A stretch of DNA of 64,000 nt from Microvirga sp. ACRRW (lineage in GTDB: Bacteria; Pseudomonadota; Alphaproteobacteria; Rhizobiales; Beijerinckiaceae), in contig NZ_JAKRNJ010000004.1 in the NCBI RefSeq assembly GCF_022346925.1, forward strand, positions 372,001 through 436,000, read 5' to 3'. Position numbers and translations under genes: made by a program. Shown piece after piece: positions 10,189-18,581 of the stretch. The notes beneath the pieces are model-generated. The model had not been told where the DNA came from, searched no databases, and worked only from the letters and a program-made list of their open reading frames with translations. How positions within the stretch are numbered: the first letter of the stretch is position 1; every line of letters starts with the position of its first letter.

Positions 10189-10886
10189 CGAGACCCCTGA
10201 TCGGCGTCACCACATCCCGCCAGGGCGGCTGGCGCAGCTATCTCATGCATCGATTGGCGCTGTTACGTGTGGGCGCACGCTCCGTGCGCCTCATGCCAGG
10301 CGAGCCGCTGCCGGAAGAGCCGCTGCAAGGTCTCATCATCGGTGGCGGCGACGATATCGGCGCGGAAATTTATGGCGGAAAGGTTCTGCCCGACGTGCGT
10401 ATCGACCCCGAGCGCGACAGGATGGAGCTGGCGCTCCTGAAAGCCGCCCTGCCCGCACAGCTCCCCGTTCTCGGCATCTGCCGCGGCTCGCAGATGATCA
10501 ATGTGGCGCTCGGCGGAACGCTCCACACGGACATTTACGAAGTCTATGTACAGGCTCCCAAGATGCGCACCGTTCTGCCGAAGAAACGTGTCTCCATCGA
10601 GAGCGGCTCACGCCTGGACGAGATCCTGCATTGCAATCCCTGTCTGGTGAATGCCCTGCACCATCAATCCGTGGACCGGCTCGGCGACGGATTGAGAATC
10701 GCGGCACGCGACGAGATCGGAATCGTGCAAGCCATCGAGAACGAAAAAGCCCCGTTCCTCATAGGGGTTCAATGGCATCCGGAACTTCTGGTCTGGAAGA
10801 AGCCGCAGCAGAGGCTTTTCGCGGCTCTTTCGCATGCAGCCGGGGAAGTCACCGCACCTTTGGGTGTTGCCGCTCTCGCGTCTTAA
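10185..10886 (+). CDS. Gamma-glutamyl-gamma-aminobutyrate hydrolase-like class I amidotransferase
   Basis: The start ATG overlaps the amidoligase stop in an ATGA arrangement, which fixes the start and indicates translational coupling. The 233-residue product is a peptidase C26/PuuD-type domain. The nucleophile is in GICRGSQ (Cys99), and the dyad partners are in VQWHPE (His198, Glu200). The oxyanion-like GGGDD loop is at 53-57. Family members cut gamma-glutamyl amides such as gamma-glutamyl-GABA. The coupling suggests it hydrolyses or edits the amide formed by the neighbouring amidoligase. This pairing is known from comparative genomics; the actual substrate is unknown. Confidence 0.9.
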   Translation: MTRPLIGVTTSRQGGWRSYLMHRLALLRVGARSVRLMPGEPLPEEPLQGLIIGGGDDIGAEIYGGKVLPDVRIDPERDRMELALLKAALPAQLPVLGICRGSQMINVALGGTLHTDIYEVYVQAPKMRTVLPKKRVSIESGSRLDEILHCNPCLVNALHHQSVDRLGDGLRIAARDEIGIVQAIENEKAPFLIGVQWHPELLVWKKPQQRLFAALSHAAGEVTAPLGVAALAS

Positions 10887-10888
10887 AC

Positions 10889-12454
10889 TCAGCTCACACG
10901 CTTCGTGGGGCGCGGGAAAAGCGGCACGACCTTGTTGTCATCATCCTTCGGCGTCAGGTGCCGCTGGATCGCAGCATGAAGGTCGCGACTGATGATGGGC
11001 TTCTGGAGCAGAGGGAACTCGCTTGCCTCATCCGCCATGACAGGATTGCCGGTGATCAGCAGCACCGGAAGGCCGGGGAAGATCTGGCGCACTTCGCGCG
11101 CCAGCATCACGCCGTTCATGGTGCCCGGCATGGACACGTCCGTGAGCACGAGGCCGGGCCTGCGTGCGCTCAGATTCTTGATCGCCTGCGCGGCATCGGT
11201 TGCGATGCTGGTGACATAGCCGAATTCTTCCAGGGTCGATTGCAGGGCAAGAGCGACTTCAAGCTCGTCATCGACGATGAGAATTTCCACGTTCTGCCGC
11301 TCGTCGTCGCTCGGCAGGTCATCCTCGCCGGGAATGCCGAAGGGCAGCATGGTGGCTGCCTGCGCGCGCGGCAGGTACACGATGATCGCCATCTCCGCTC
11401 CGGTGCGGGACACCGTCGAAGCGCCGCCGATGCCTTGCAGGAAGTGCAGGCTCCTGTTCAGGCGAAGCCAGGACGATACATCCAGATCTTCCAGCTTGAA
11501 GGTCGGCTCCGTATCGTCGTCCGCATCCGGCATGCTTTCGGCTGCGGCGATGCTGGAAATGCGCAGCTGCACGAAATCGCCCTCGATCTGCAGGTTCGGC
11601 AGCGAGCCTTTGCGCATTGTCGCATTCTGCGCTTCGAGAGCGATCGTGCCGCCTTGCGTCAGTGCGTCCCTGACATAAGCGCTCAACGTCACGATCGCCG
11701 TTTCGATATCGTCCGGATCGGCCTCGACGGGCCAAAGTTCTTCATCGAGAGAGAGGCGCAGTTCCACGGTGTCGCGCAGGAAGGAGCGTCCCATGAGAGC
11801 CGCGACCGAGCTGATTCTCTCGGAGAGATCGAGATACTGAATCTGGGGCTCGCGCTGGCGCGCGAAAGCGGTCGATTTCGCAATCAGCTTCGCAGCCTGA
11901 TCGGATGCAACGAGGGCCGAGAGCAGCTTGCGCTGAATGCCCGGCTGGTCCTTCATCTGGCGGGCCACCGCGTCGATATTGGCGCTGATCACCATGAGCT
12001 TGTTGTTGAGGTCATGGGTGATGCCGTCGCGGAGATGATCGAGGGCCTGCACCTTCTGGTGACGCCGCAGGGCTTCCTCATCCTCGCTGGGCGGGGGCTC
12101 CTCGACAAGCTGGAACGGCTCGGGCTCCGCCACATGCTCAACCGTCATGGCCTCGAAGACGGGAGCCTCCTGGATGACCTGTTCCTGCTCCATGAAGATC
12201 TTGCCGAGCTGCCGGGCGAGCAGGAGGGGGGCGCCAGCCGCGACCGCGAGGAAGAAAGCGAGGGCCACCACGAGCGCTTCCGAATTCTTGGTATAGGCGG
12301 CCGCCGCCAGCGCCAGACCCGACAGGATCAGGGCGCAGGACAAAGCCATGAAAGGAAGCCTCAGAATCGCCTGCACGGGTTGCTCGCGTTTCTCACAAAT
12401 CCATTGACCTGACGCCCGCAAGACGCCACTTCGGAACCTAATCTTGTGTAGCAC
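10889..12454 (-). CDS. Hybrid histidine-kinase-like protein with degenerate ATPase domain and receiver
   Basis: The 521-residue protein has two hydrophobic segments near residues 32-55 and 60-80, a Glu/Pro-rich linker, then an H-box (ITHDLNNKL, His147). A C-terminal receiver domain covers about 389-500, with acidic pair DDE at 395-397, phospho-acceptor Asp439 and Lys485. The region between, about 240-365, aligns in order with a HATPase domain. However, the N-box position reads TLSAYVRDAL in place of an Asn-containing motif, and the DTGxG and GxGLG glycine boxes are absent. I infer a membrane-anchored pseudokinase that may receive, pass or buffer phosphate through its receiver. Confidence 0.8.
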   Translation of the reverse strand: MLHKIRFRSGVLRASGQWICEKREQPVQAILRLPFMALSCALILSGLALAAAAYTKNSEALVVALAFFLAVAAGAPLLLARQLGKIFMEQEQVIQEAPVFEAMTVEHVAEPEPFQLVEEPPPSEDEEALRRHQKVQALDHLRDGITHDLNNKLMVISANIDAVARQMKDQPGIQRKLLSALVASDQAAKLIAKSTAFARQREPQIQYLDLSERISSVAALMGRSFLRDTVELRLSLDEELWPVEADPDDIETAIVTLSAYVRDALTQGGTIALEAQNATMRKGSLPNLQIEGDFVQLRISSIAAAESMPDADDDTEPTFKLEDLDVSSWLRLNRSLHFLQGIGGASTVSRTGAEMAIIVYLPRAQAATMLPFGIPGEDDLPSDDERQNVEILIVDDELEVALALQSTLEEFGYVTSIATDAAQAIKNLSARRPGLVLTDVSMPGTMNGVMLAREVRQIFPGLPVLLITGNPVMADEASEFPLLQKPIISRDLHAAIQRHLTPKDDDNKVVPLFPRPTKRVS

Positions 12455-12517
12455 GAAGGAATGACAAGCGAGATTCTTATCGCAATAACGTTTTCGTGCG
12501 TAGTTAAGGAGACGAAT

Positions 12518-14749
12518 GTGCGGCTTTCTTATGTCCTAGGCCTTCTTTCTGCCCTTGCCGTGTCCAGCCTGCCTTTTCAACGGGTTACCGCGCAGGAGGC
12601 CATCGAGCGCCGTGTGAACGAGCTGGTCGGGCAGATGACGCTGGAGGAGAAAGTCGGGCAGTTGAACCTCGTCTCCCACGGCCCGCCGCTGCGCTGGGAA
12701 GACATCTCCGAAGGTAAGGCCGGCGCAGTCCTCAACTTCAACAATGCCGCCGACGTGGCCAGGGCCCAGGCTCTCGTTCAGCAATCGCGCCTCAAGATTC
12801 CGCTGCTGTTCGGCCTCGACGTCCTGCACGGTTTCCGCACCCAGTTTCCCCTTCCCTTGGGGGAGGCCGCAGCCTTCAATCCGCGCATCTCGTTTCTCGC
12901 TTCCGAATGGGCCGCGAAGGAAGCGTCGCATGTCGGCGTGAACTGGACCTTCGCGCCCATGGCCGACCTTTCACGCGACAGCCGCTGGGGCCGCATCGTC
13001 GAAGGCTTTGGGGAAGACCCTTATCTCGGCTCGGTTCTCACCGCCGCGCGGGTAGACGGTTTCCGCAAAGGCGGCCTTGCTGCCACCACCAAACATTTCG
13101 CAGGCTACGGCGCACCTCAGGGCGGGCGCGATTACGACACCACCTATATTCCACGCGCGGAAATGCACGACACCTATCTGCCGCCTTTCCGTGCCGCGGT
13201 GGATGCCGGCTCGGCGAGCTTCATGGCCGCCTTCAACGCACTCAACGGCGAGCCCTCCACCGCCAATGCATGGCTGCTGACAGACGTGCTGCGCAAGCAA
13301 TGGGGCTTCGACGGTTTCGTGACCTCGGATTGGGTCGGCGTCGGCGAACTGATTCTTCACGGCGTCGCAGCGGACGGCGCCGAGGCTGCGCGCAAGGCGA
13401 TCCTTGCCGGCGTCGACATGGACATGATGGGGCTTCTCTATATCAACCATCTGCCGGACGAAGTGCGCGCCGGTCGCGTGCCCGAGAGCGTGGTCGATGA
13501 ATCGGTTCGCCGGATCCTGCGCACCAAGATGCGCCTTGGCCTGTTCGATCAACCCACCATCGACCCCAAGCGCACGGAAGCGGCTCCCTCGACCGAGGCG
13601 CGCCAAATCGCACGCGAGGTCGCACGCGAAACCCTCGTGCTGCTGCAGAACAAGAACGACGTTCTGCCCGTGAAATCCGGCACTCGCTCGATTGCCGTCA
13701 TCGGCCCGCTCGCCGATGCGCCGCACGACCAGATGGGCCCGCACGCCGCGCGCGGTCACAAGGAAGACAGCGTCACGTATCTTCAGGGCATCCGCCAGCG
13801 CGCGCAATCCGCTGGCATTACGGTGACCCATGCGCCCGCCTGCGATCTCATGTGCCGGTCGACGGAACAATTGCCCGCCGCCGTCGAGGCTGCGAAGCAG
13901 GCCGATCTCGTGATCGCCGTGTTCGGCGAACCGCAGGAGCTTTCGGGAGAGGCGGCCTCGCGCGCCCATCTCGAACTCAGCGGCAAGCAGAACGAAGTGC
14001 TGGAAGCGCTCATTGCCACCGGCAAGCCCATCGCGCTCGTGCTCATGGGCGGACGCCCGCAGGTGCTGGGCCCGCTTGCGGAGCGTGTGCCGTCGATCCT
14101 CATGACGTGGTATCCCGGCACTGAGGGCGGCAATGCCGTGGCCGATGTGCTGTTCGGCGATTTCAATCCGAGCGGCAAGCTCCCCGTTACCTGGCCACGC
14201 GCTACGGGACAGCTGCCGATGTACTACAACCGCCTGCCCTCGAGCCGCCCGACGATCCCGAACAACCGCTTCACGCTGCATTACATCGATGAGGAGATCA
14301 CGCCGCTCTATCCGTTCGGCTGGGGTCTCAGCTACACGCAGTTCGCCTACTCGGATGCTGCCGTCGCGCAGCAGAAGCTCGATGCCGGGCAGATGTTGGA
14401 TGTATCGGTGACGCTTACGAACAAGGGCTCAAAGGCCGGTCAGGAAGTGGTGCAGCTCTACACTCGCGATCCGGTGGCGAGCCGCAGCCGCCCCGTGCGT
14501 GAGCTGAAGGCCTTCGAGAAGGTCAGCCTCAATCCCGGCGAGACAAAGCGCGTGACCTTGCGCGTTCCCGTCGAGTCTCTCGGCTTCCATCTCGATGACG
14601 GCAGCTATGTGGTCGAGGCCGGCACGATCCAAGCCTTCATCGGCGGCAGCTCCCTGGCCGATCAGGCTGGCGAGGCGGAGATCGTGAACACGATTCGCAT
14701 TCCACCTGACGAGCGGCGCGCCGCCGCTGCCACGAGCGTCATAGAATAA
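12518..14749 (+). CDS. bglX: Periplasmic beta-glucosidase, GH3
   Basis: I chose the GTG at 12518 because AAGGAG lies 8 bases upstream and a clean signal peptide follows, ending near VTAQEA. The product is 743 residues. Domains in order are the GH3 N-terminal barrel (about 30-340), with the nucleophile Asp271 in TSDW; the alpha/beta C-terminal domain (about 390-610); and a fibronectin-III-like domain near the end (VTLTNKGSKAGQEVVQLY). This matches BglX, a periplasmic exo-acting beta-glucosidase. It is divergent from the pseudokinase gene and is followed by its own terminator. The substrate may be plant or exopolysaccharide oligosaccharides. Confidence 0.92.
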   Translation: MRLSYVLGLLSALAVSSLPFQRVTAQEAIERRVNELVGQMTLEEKVGQLNLVSHGPPLRWEDISEGKAGAVLNFNNAADVARAQALVQQSRLKIPLLFGLDVLHGFRTQFPLPLGEAAAFNPRISFLASEWAAKEASHVGVNWTFAPMADLSRDSRWGRIVEGFGEDPYLGSVLTAARVDGFRKGGLAATTKHFAGYGAPQGGRDYDTTYIPRAEMHDTYLPPFRAAVDAGSASFMAAFNALNGEPSTANAWLLTDVLRKQWGFDGFVTSDWVGVGELILHGVAADGAEAARKAILAGVDMDMMGLLYINHLPDEVRAGRVPESVVDESVRRILRTKMRLGLFDQPTIDPKRTEAAPSTEARQIAREVARETLVLLQNKNDVLPVKSGTRSIAVIGPLADAPHDQMGPHAARGHKEDSVTYLQGIRQRAQSAGITVTHAPACDLMCRSTEQLPAAVEAAKQADLVIAVFGEPQELSGEAASRAHLELSGKQNEVLEALIATGKPIALVLMGGRPQVLGPLAERVPSILMTWYPGTEGGNAVADVLFGDFNPSGKLPVTWPRATGQLPMYYNRLPSSRPTIPNNRFTLHYIDEEITPLYPFGWGLSYTQFAYSDAAVAQQKLDAGQMLDVSVTLTNKGSKAGQEVVQLYTRDPVASRSRPVRELKAFEKVSLNPGETKRVTLRVPVESLGFHLDDGSYVVEAGTIQAFIGGSSLADQAGEAEIVNTIRIPPDERRAAAATSVIE

Positions 14750-14756
14750 GCTCCGC

Positions 14757-14787
14757 AAAGCCGCTCAAATCCTTTTTGAGCGGCTTT
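14757..14787 (+). terminator. Intrinsic terminator after the GH3 gene
   Basis: Hairpin arms AAAGCCGCTCAAA and TTTGAGCGGCTTTT are followed by a further T-rich stretch. It lies 8 bases after the stop. Confidence 0.88.
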
Positions 14788-14835
14788 TGTTTTGGCCGAT
14801 GGACCCGAGAGGGCCTCCGCGATAGTCTCTCCGTC

Positions 14836-15636
14836 ATGGATTTGAAGCACAGATCCGCAAAACGACACGCCTTCGCCGTCCGCACATTCGGATCGGTGAG
14901 GATGATTGCTGCCTCCGAGCGAACGGGCGTCGCCGATATGTATCTCGGCATGGCGCTCACCTTTATCGCGGGCGCCATCAATGCGGGCGGCTTTCTCGCT
15001 GTCGGGCAATACACCTCGCACATGTCCGGCATCCTCTCATCGATGGCGGACAATCTCGCATTGGGGAGCCTTGCGATCGTCACCCTCGGCTTGATCGCCT
15101 TCGCGCCCTTCGTCTTCGGAGCCGCCTGCTCGGCCATTCTCATCAACTGGGGCAGGCGGCATGGCCTCGGCAGCCGCTATGCGCTCCCGCTGTTTCTGGA
15201 AGCCGTGCTTCTTTGCATCTTCGGCGTTCTCGGCTGGATGGCCTTTCCCTCGACAGGCTTCGTTGCCGGCGCAGTGCCTCTCCTCTGCTTCATCATGGGC
15301 CTGCAAAACGCCACTGTGACGAAGATCTCCGGCGCGCGCATGCGCACCACCCATGTCACCGGCATCGTGACGGATATTGGAATCGAACTCGGCAAGCTCA
15401 TCTATTGGAACCGCAGCCGCCGCACCGAGGAAATTGTCACGGCAGACCGCGCGAAGCTGCGCCTGCTCAGCCTGCTGCTCGGCTCATTCTTCATCGGCGG
15501 AGTGACGGGAGCTGTCGGCTTCAGCCATCTCGGCTTCTTGTTCTCCCTGCCCTTTGCGCTCTTGCTCATTCTGCTTGCAGGTCCGCCATTGGCGGAAGAC
15601 GTGTTGGCGCACGCCAGACATCAGCACCGGACTTAG
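14836..15636 (+). CDS. DUF1275 (YoaK-type) membrane protein
   Basis: The start is taken at the ATG at 14836 because a longer frame would begin inside the preceding terminator. A later GTG near residue 22 of this reading is also possible. The roughly 266-residue product has six hydrophobic segments. It has the family segments GAINAGGFLAVGQYTSHMSG and CFIMGLQNATVTKISGARMRTTHVTG, diagnostic of DUF1275 inner-membrane proteins. Their function is unknown; a transport role has been proposed. The gene is convergent with the DUF2218 gene. Confidence 0.88.
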   Translation: MDLKHRSAKRHAFAVRTFGSVRMIAASERTGVADMYLGMALTFIAGAINAGGFLAVGQYTSHMSGILSSMADNLALGSLAIVTLGLIAFAPFVFGAACSAILINWGRRHGLGSRYALPLFLEAVLLCIFGVLGWMAFPSTGFVAGAVPLLCFIMGLQNATVTKISGARMRTTHVTGIVTDIGIELGKLIYWNRSRRTEEIVTADRAKLRLLSLLLGSFFIGGVTGAVGFSHLGFLFSLPFALLLILLAGPPLAEDVLAHARHQHRT

Positions 15637-15690
15637 ACCGAATCCCACGAAGCCACCTGTCGAAAGACTTCGCGAGATCAGAACGTTGCC

Positions 15691-15972
15691 TTAGGTCCAG
15701 GCATATTCGAGCGTTTCTCTGAACGCGAAGCGGTTCAGGTGATCCTCCAGGACCTTGCGCATGCGGTCCCGGCTTTCCTCATCGGGCACTTTGAGCGTGA
15801 TATGCAGGCAATCTGCATCCGCCATGAGTTCGGCCCTGCGGTCATCCGCAAACGGGATCGTGCTCTTCGTCTCGTCAAAGATCACATTGAACTTATGCGA
15901 CCAATGCTTGCTCAGCTGCTGCAGATAGCGGCTGGCATGGGCCGTCGGCACCTTCGCTTCGGTTGAAATCAC
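15691..15972 (-). CDS. DUF2218 domain protein
   Basis: The 93-residue product begins with TEAKVPTAHASRYLQQLSKHWSHKF and ends with a HLNRFAFRE segment. This is the complete DUF2218 domain, which is often encoded beside iron or siderophore utilisation genes in proteobacteria. It is soluble and single-domain. The siderophore island begins about 1 kb away on the other strand, so a link to iron is possible but unproven. Confidence 0.85.
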   Translation of the reverse strand: MISTEAKVPTAHASRYLQQLSKHWSHKFNVIFDETKSTIPFADDRRAELMADADCLHITLKVPDEESRDRMRKVLEDHLNRFAFRETLEYAWT

Positions 15973-16005
15973 TCTTCGATCCTCGTCGTGATTGATCTGC
16001 GCGTT

Positions 16006-16233
16006 TCAGGCGCGGCATGCGCCGGCCATGTCCGAGCCGTCACGGCCTGAATCGCCTGTCGCGCGCCCTTCGATCATCTCGATCTTATGCTCCGCAAGTC
16101 TGACCAAGACGCTGTCCGGCTCGGCATGTCTTAGTTCCCGGACCACGTCTTTGATCTCGCTGAGAATCCGGGCCATGACCGGTGAGAGGTCGCCCGAGAG
16201 ATCTCCTATGAACAGTTTCCGTTCCAGAACCAT
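16006..16233 (-). CDS. Small hypothetical protein, about 75 residues
   Basis: The start at 16233 (MVLERKLFIGDLSGDL) has a GTGGAG ribosome site upstream. A longer frame beginning at 16332 exists but its extra N-terminus looks non-coding. The product is amphipathic and probably helical (PVMARILSEIKDVVRELRHAE). No family is recognised. It may be co-transcribed with the DUF2218 gene just downstream. Confidence 0.45.
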   Translation of the reverse strand: MVLERKLFIGDLSGDLSPVMARILSEIKDVVRELRHAEPDSVLVRLAEHKIEMIEGRATGDSGRDGSDMAGACRA

Positions 16234-16333
16234 CGGCTTGCTCCACTCGACTCGATACGAAATGAACTCGAAAATACTGCTATGGCGGGCGGCACTCGGG
16301 TTGGAGATGCGGATACCGCATGCTCCCGACATC

Positions 16334-16971
16334 CCATCCCGCCACCAGCGAACATCTGAGCGGCCGTCTTTGTTGAGTCGACCGCCTCATCCGGAGCTTA
16401 GGCTTGGCCGCTCGTCTCCGAGCTTACGGTCGCATTACGAATGTGTAATGTATCAGTCAGCCTGAAGAGGTGCTTTCTAGCACGCTGCAAAAGCAGAATT
16501 CTGCAACCCTATGGCATCGCGAAGGCTTGCAGAGAAGCGCTCTACGGCGCTTGAAACGAGGCAGTATTTTGAGAGGCTCTAAAATTCTGCTTTCAGGTTT
16601 CAAGCGCTTCGTCATATGCCTGCAAGGTGTTCTGCCAAACCCTATGATTAACCATACACGCCAAGCACTGCGGATCAGAAGATCGGCACAAATTTCCAAG
16701 AAAAACAGTTTGAAGTCATTTTAAAGAGACGATTCTTATCCCAATCTCAAAGTGCTAGAGGCTCTTTTAGAATAGATCTGATCTTGTCCTAAGCCCTTGA
16801 TCTGTTTTGCTTCTTTCAGATATTTCCTGAGCGTCGCCTCCTGACGTTCATTGGGCTTTCGGCGACTGATCGCAATGCTGACGACATCTGTGGATCGCCT
16901 CCGCTGCGAGGCGCGGGAGCCTATGCGCTCGCCGCTTTCACGGATGCTCGCCGCACAGGGAGAGCGCGTCT
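16334..16971. other. Gene-free, AT-richer stretch with nested inverted repeats
   Basis: About 640 bases with no frame I can support. The short overlapping frames at 16457-16724 lie on an inverted-repeat structure and code poorly. The part from 16440 to 16830 is clearly lower in GC than its surroundings. The last 120 bases presumably carry the promoter for the ExbB operon. Confidence 0.5.
16490..16627. repeat. Nested inverted-repeat structure
   Basis: Two exact 11-base inverted pairs occur: AAAGCAGAATT (16490-16500) with AATTCTGCTTT (16583-16593), and GCGCTTGAAAC (16547-16557) with GTTTCAAGCGC (16597-16607). A third, shorter pair is CTTGCAG (16526-16532) with CTGCAAG (16620-16626). The pairs interleave, so they are alternative rather than all simultaneous. 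This suggests an RNA switch or remnant element. Confidence 0.5.
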
Positions 16972-17433
16972 ATGCACTGGGACAAGTGGGAAACCGTGAC
17001 ATCCGTCATCGGACATGCGGCTTGCGTCTCCACGATCATCTGCTTCAGCAGCATGGCCCTCGCCCAGGAACCCGCGAAAGCTGTTTCCCTACGCGTCGAG
17101 CTCAACAAGATCGAAGCGTCTGGTGAGAACTGCCGCACATATTTTCTGATCGACAATCGCCAGCAGGATGCCTGGCGCTCCTTCAAGCTCGATCTGTTCG
17201 CGCTCGACAAGGACGGCGTCGCCGCCAAGCGGCTCGCCGTCGAAGTCGGCCCCGTGCCCGCCCGCAAGACGCTCATCAAACTCTTCGACTTTCCGGGCTT
17301 GAGCTGCCCGCAGCTCGGCAGTGTCCTTCTCAATGACGTCGTAGCCTGCGAAGGCGCCGCCAGCTCGCGGGAAGAATGCCTGGCCGCCGTCGAGACGGCC
17401 TCGAAAGTCGAAACCGTTCCCTTCGCCAAGTGA
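16972..17433 (+). CDS. Secreted hypothetical protein heading the ExbB-ExbD-TonB operon
   Basis: A 153-residue protein with a signal peptide ending near AQEPA. The mature part has three or four Cys and segments (NCRTYFLIDNRQQDAWRSFKLDLFALDKDGV) resembling a beta-sandwich. Its stop is 10 bases before the exbB start, so it is the first gene of the energy-transduction operon. Similar short periplasmic proteins occur just before exbB in related alphaproteobacteria, but I know of no assigned function. A role in the Ton complex or its regulation is inference from position only. Confidence 0.7.
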   Translation: MHWDKWETVTSVIGHAACVSTIICFSSMALAQEPAKAVSLRVELNKIEASGENCRTYFLIDNRQQDAWRSFKLDLFALDKDGVAAKRLAVEVGPVPARKTLIKLFDFPGLSCPQLGSVLLNDVVACEGAASSREECLAAVETASKVETVPFAK

Positions 17434-17443
17434 GGTAGAGCCC

Positions 17444-18130
17444 GTGGATCAAGTTGCCGCCGCACCCGCGCATGACCTGTCGTTTCTCGGCCTCTTCCTG
17501 CAGGCCGATCCCATCGTCAAAGGCGTCATGATCATGCTCGTGCTGGCATCCCTGGGATGCTGGACGATTGTTCTCGACAAGCTCCTGCGTTTCATGACCG
17601 TCCGCCGTCAGGCGCGCGCTTTTGAAGCCAAAGCCCGCGCCGGCGAGAAGCTCGATCCGCAGATGCCAGGAACCACAGGGCGCATCGTCGCCGCAGGCTA
17701 TGAGGCATGGCGCGATCAGGACCCGTCGGAAACCCGCGCGGAGCGCCGCGAGCGCATCGAGCGCGCCATGCGCGCCGCGCTCTCCATCGACATGCGCCAG
17801 CTTCAGGTCGGTCTCGCTTTCCTTGCCACCACCGGCTCTGCCGCGCCCTTCATCGGCTTGTTCGGCACGGTGTGGGGCATCATGAATTCGTTCTCGGCCA
17901 TCGCGGCGAGCCAGGACACCAGCCTTTCCGTCGTAGCCCCTGGCATCGCGGAAGCCTTGTTTGCCACCGCCATCGGCCTCGTGGCGGCAATCCCCGCCGT
18001 GATCGCCTATAACAAGCTCACCACAGATCTCGGTCGCCTTCAGCAAGCCTTCGCCTCCGGCATCACCGCTCTCGGCGACCGCTTAGCGCGCGACCGCAAG
18101 CTTCACGTCCGGTCGGAGGCCGCCGAATAA
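17444..18130 (+). CDS. exbB: ExbB/TolQ-family proton-channel protein
   Basis: The start is a GTG at 17444 behind a GAGGTAG site. The 228-residue inner-membrane protein has three hydrophobic segments. The hallmark ATTGSAAPFIGLFGTVWGIMNSF lies in the second and AEALFATAIGLVAAIPAVIAYN in the third. ExbB with ExbD uses the proton gradient to energise TonB. The neighbouring exbD, tonB and receptor genes favour ExbB over TolQ. Its stop overlaps the exbD start by one base. Confidence 0.92.
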   Translation: MDQVAAAPAHDLSFLGLFLQADPIVKGVMIMLVLASLGCWTIVLDKLLRFMTVRRQARAFEAKARAGEKLDPQMPGTTGRIVAAGYEAWRDQDPSETRAERRERIERAMRAALSIDMRQLQVGLAFLATTGSAAPFIGLFGTVWGIMNSFSAIAASQDTSLSVVAPGIAEALFATAIGLVAAIPAVIAYNKLTTDLGRLQQAFASGITALGDRLARDRKLHVRSEAAE

Positions 18131-18573
18131 TGGGCATGGGGCCAATCCGCTCATCGGAAACCGACGACGAATTCGGCGCAGCGCCGCTGTCCGAGATCAA
18201 CGTCACGCCGCTCGTCGACGTGATGCTCGTGCTGCTCATCATCTTCATGGTCGCAGCACCGCTCATGACGGTTGGCGTGCCGGTGCAGTTGCCGAAGACG
18301 GCCGCGCCGAAGGTCTCGCAGCCGAAGCAGCCCGTCGTCGTCACCATCGACAACCAGGGCCAGCCCTTCCTCGACAAAGAGCAGCTGGCACCCGAGGCCG
18401 TCATGCCGCGATTGAAGGAACTGGCAAGCGCCGATCCGGCGCAGGTCGTTCTGGTGCGTGGAGACAAGACCGTTCCTTACGGGCGCGTCATCGAAATCAT
18501 GGGCCAGATCAATGCGGCGGGCTTCAGCAAGGTGTCCCTGATCGCGCAGGCCCCCAGCGGTTCTGCTCCTTAA
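18130..18573 (+). CDS. exbD: ExbD/TolR-family biopolymer transport protein
   Basis: A 147-residue inner-membrane protein with one transmembrane segment (about residues 28-48). The proton-path motif is at INVTPLVDVMLVLLIIFMV, including the essential Asp. The rest is periplasmic and carries the PVVVTIDNQGQPFLD fold of ExbD. The start overlaps the exbB stop (TAATG). It works with ExbB and TonB to drive uptake through outer-membrane receptors. Confidence 0.93.
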   Translation: MGMGPIRSSETDDEFGAAPLSEINVTPLVDVMLVLLIIFMVAAPLMTVGVPVQLPKTAAPKVSQPKQPVVVTIDNQGQPFLDKEQLAPEAVMPRLKELASADPAQVVLVRGDKTVPYGRVIEIMGQINAAGFSKVSLIAQAPSGSAP

Positions 18574-18581
18574 ACGTTCCG

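Noticed and set aside
16457..16724. Two short overlapping frames on opposite strands
   Set aside because: Both lie on the inverted-repeat structure, are Arg/Ser-rich and lack ribosome sites.
16765..16785. Possible Irr box (TTTAGAA half-site)
   Set aside because: Only one half fits; the second half does not match well enough to call.
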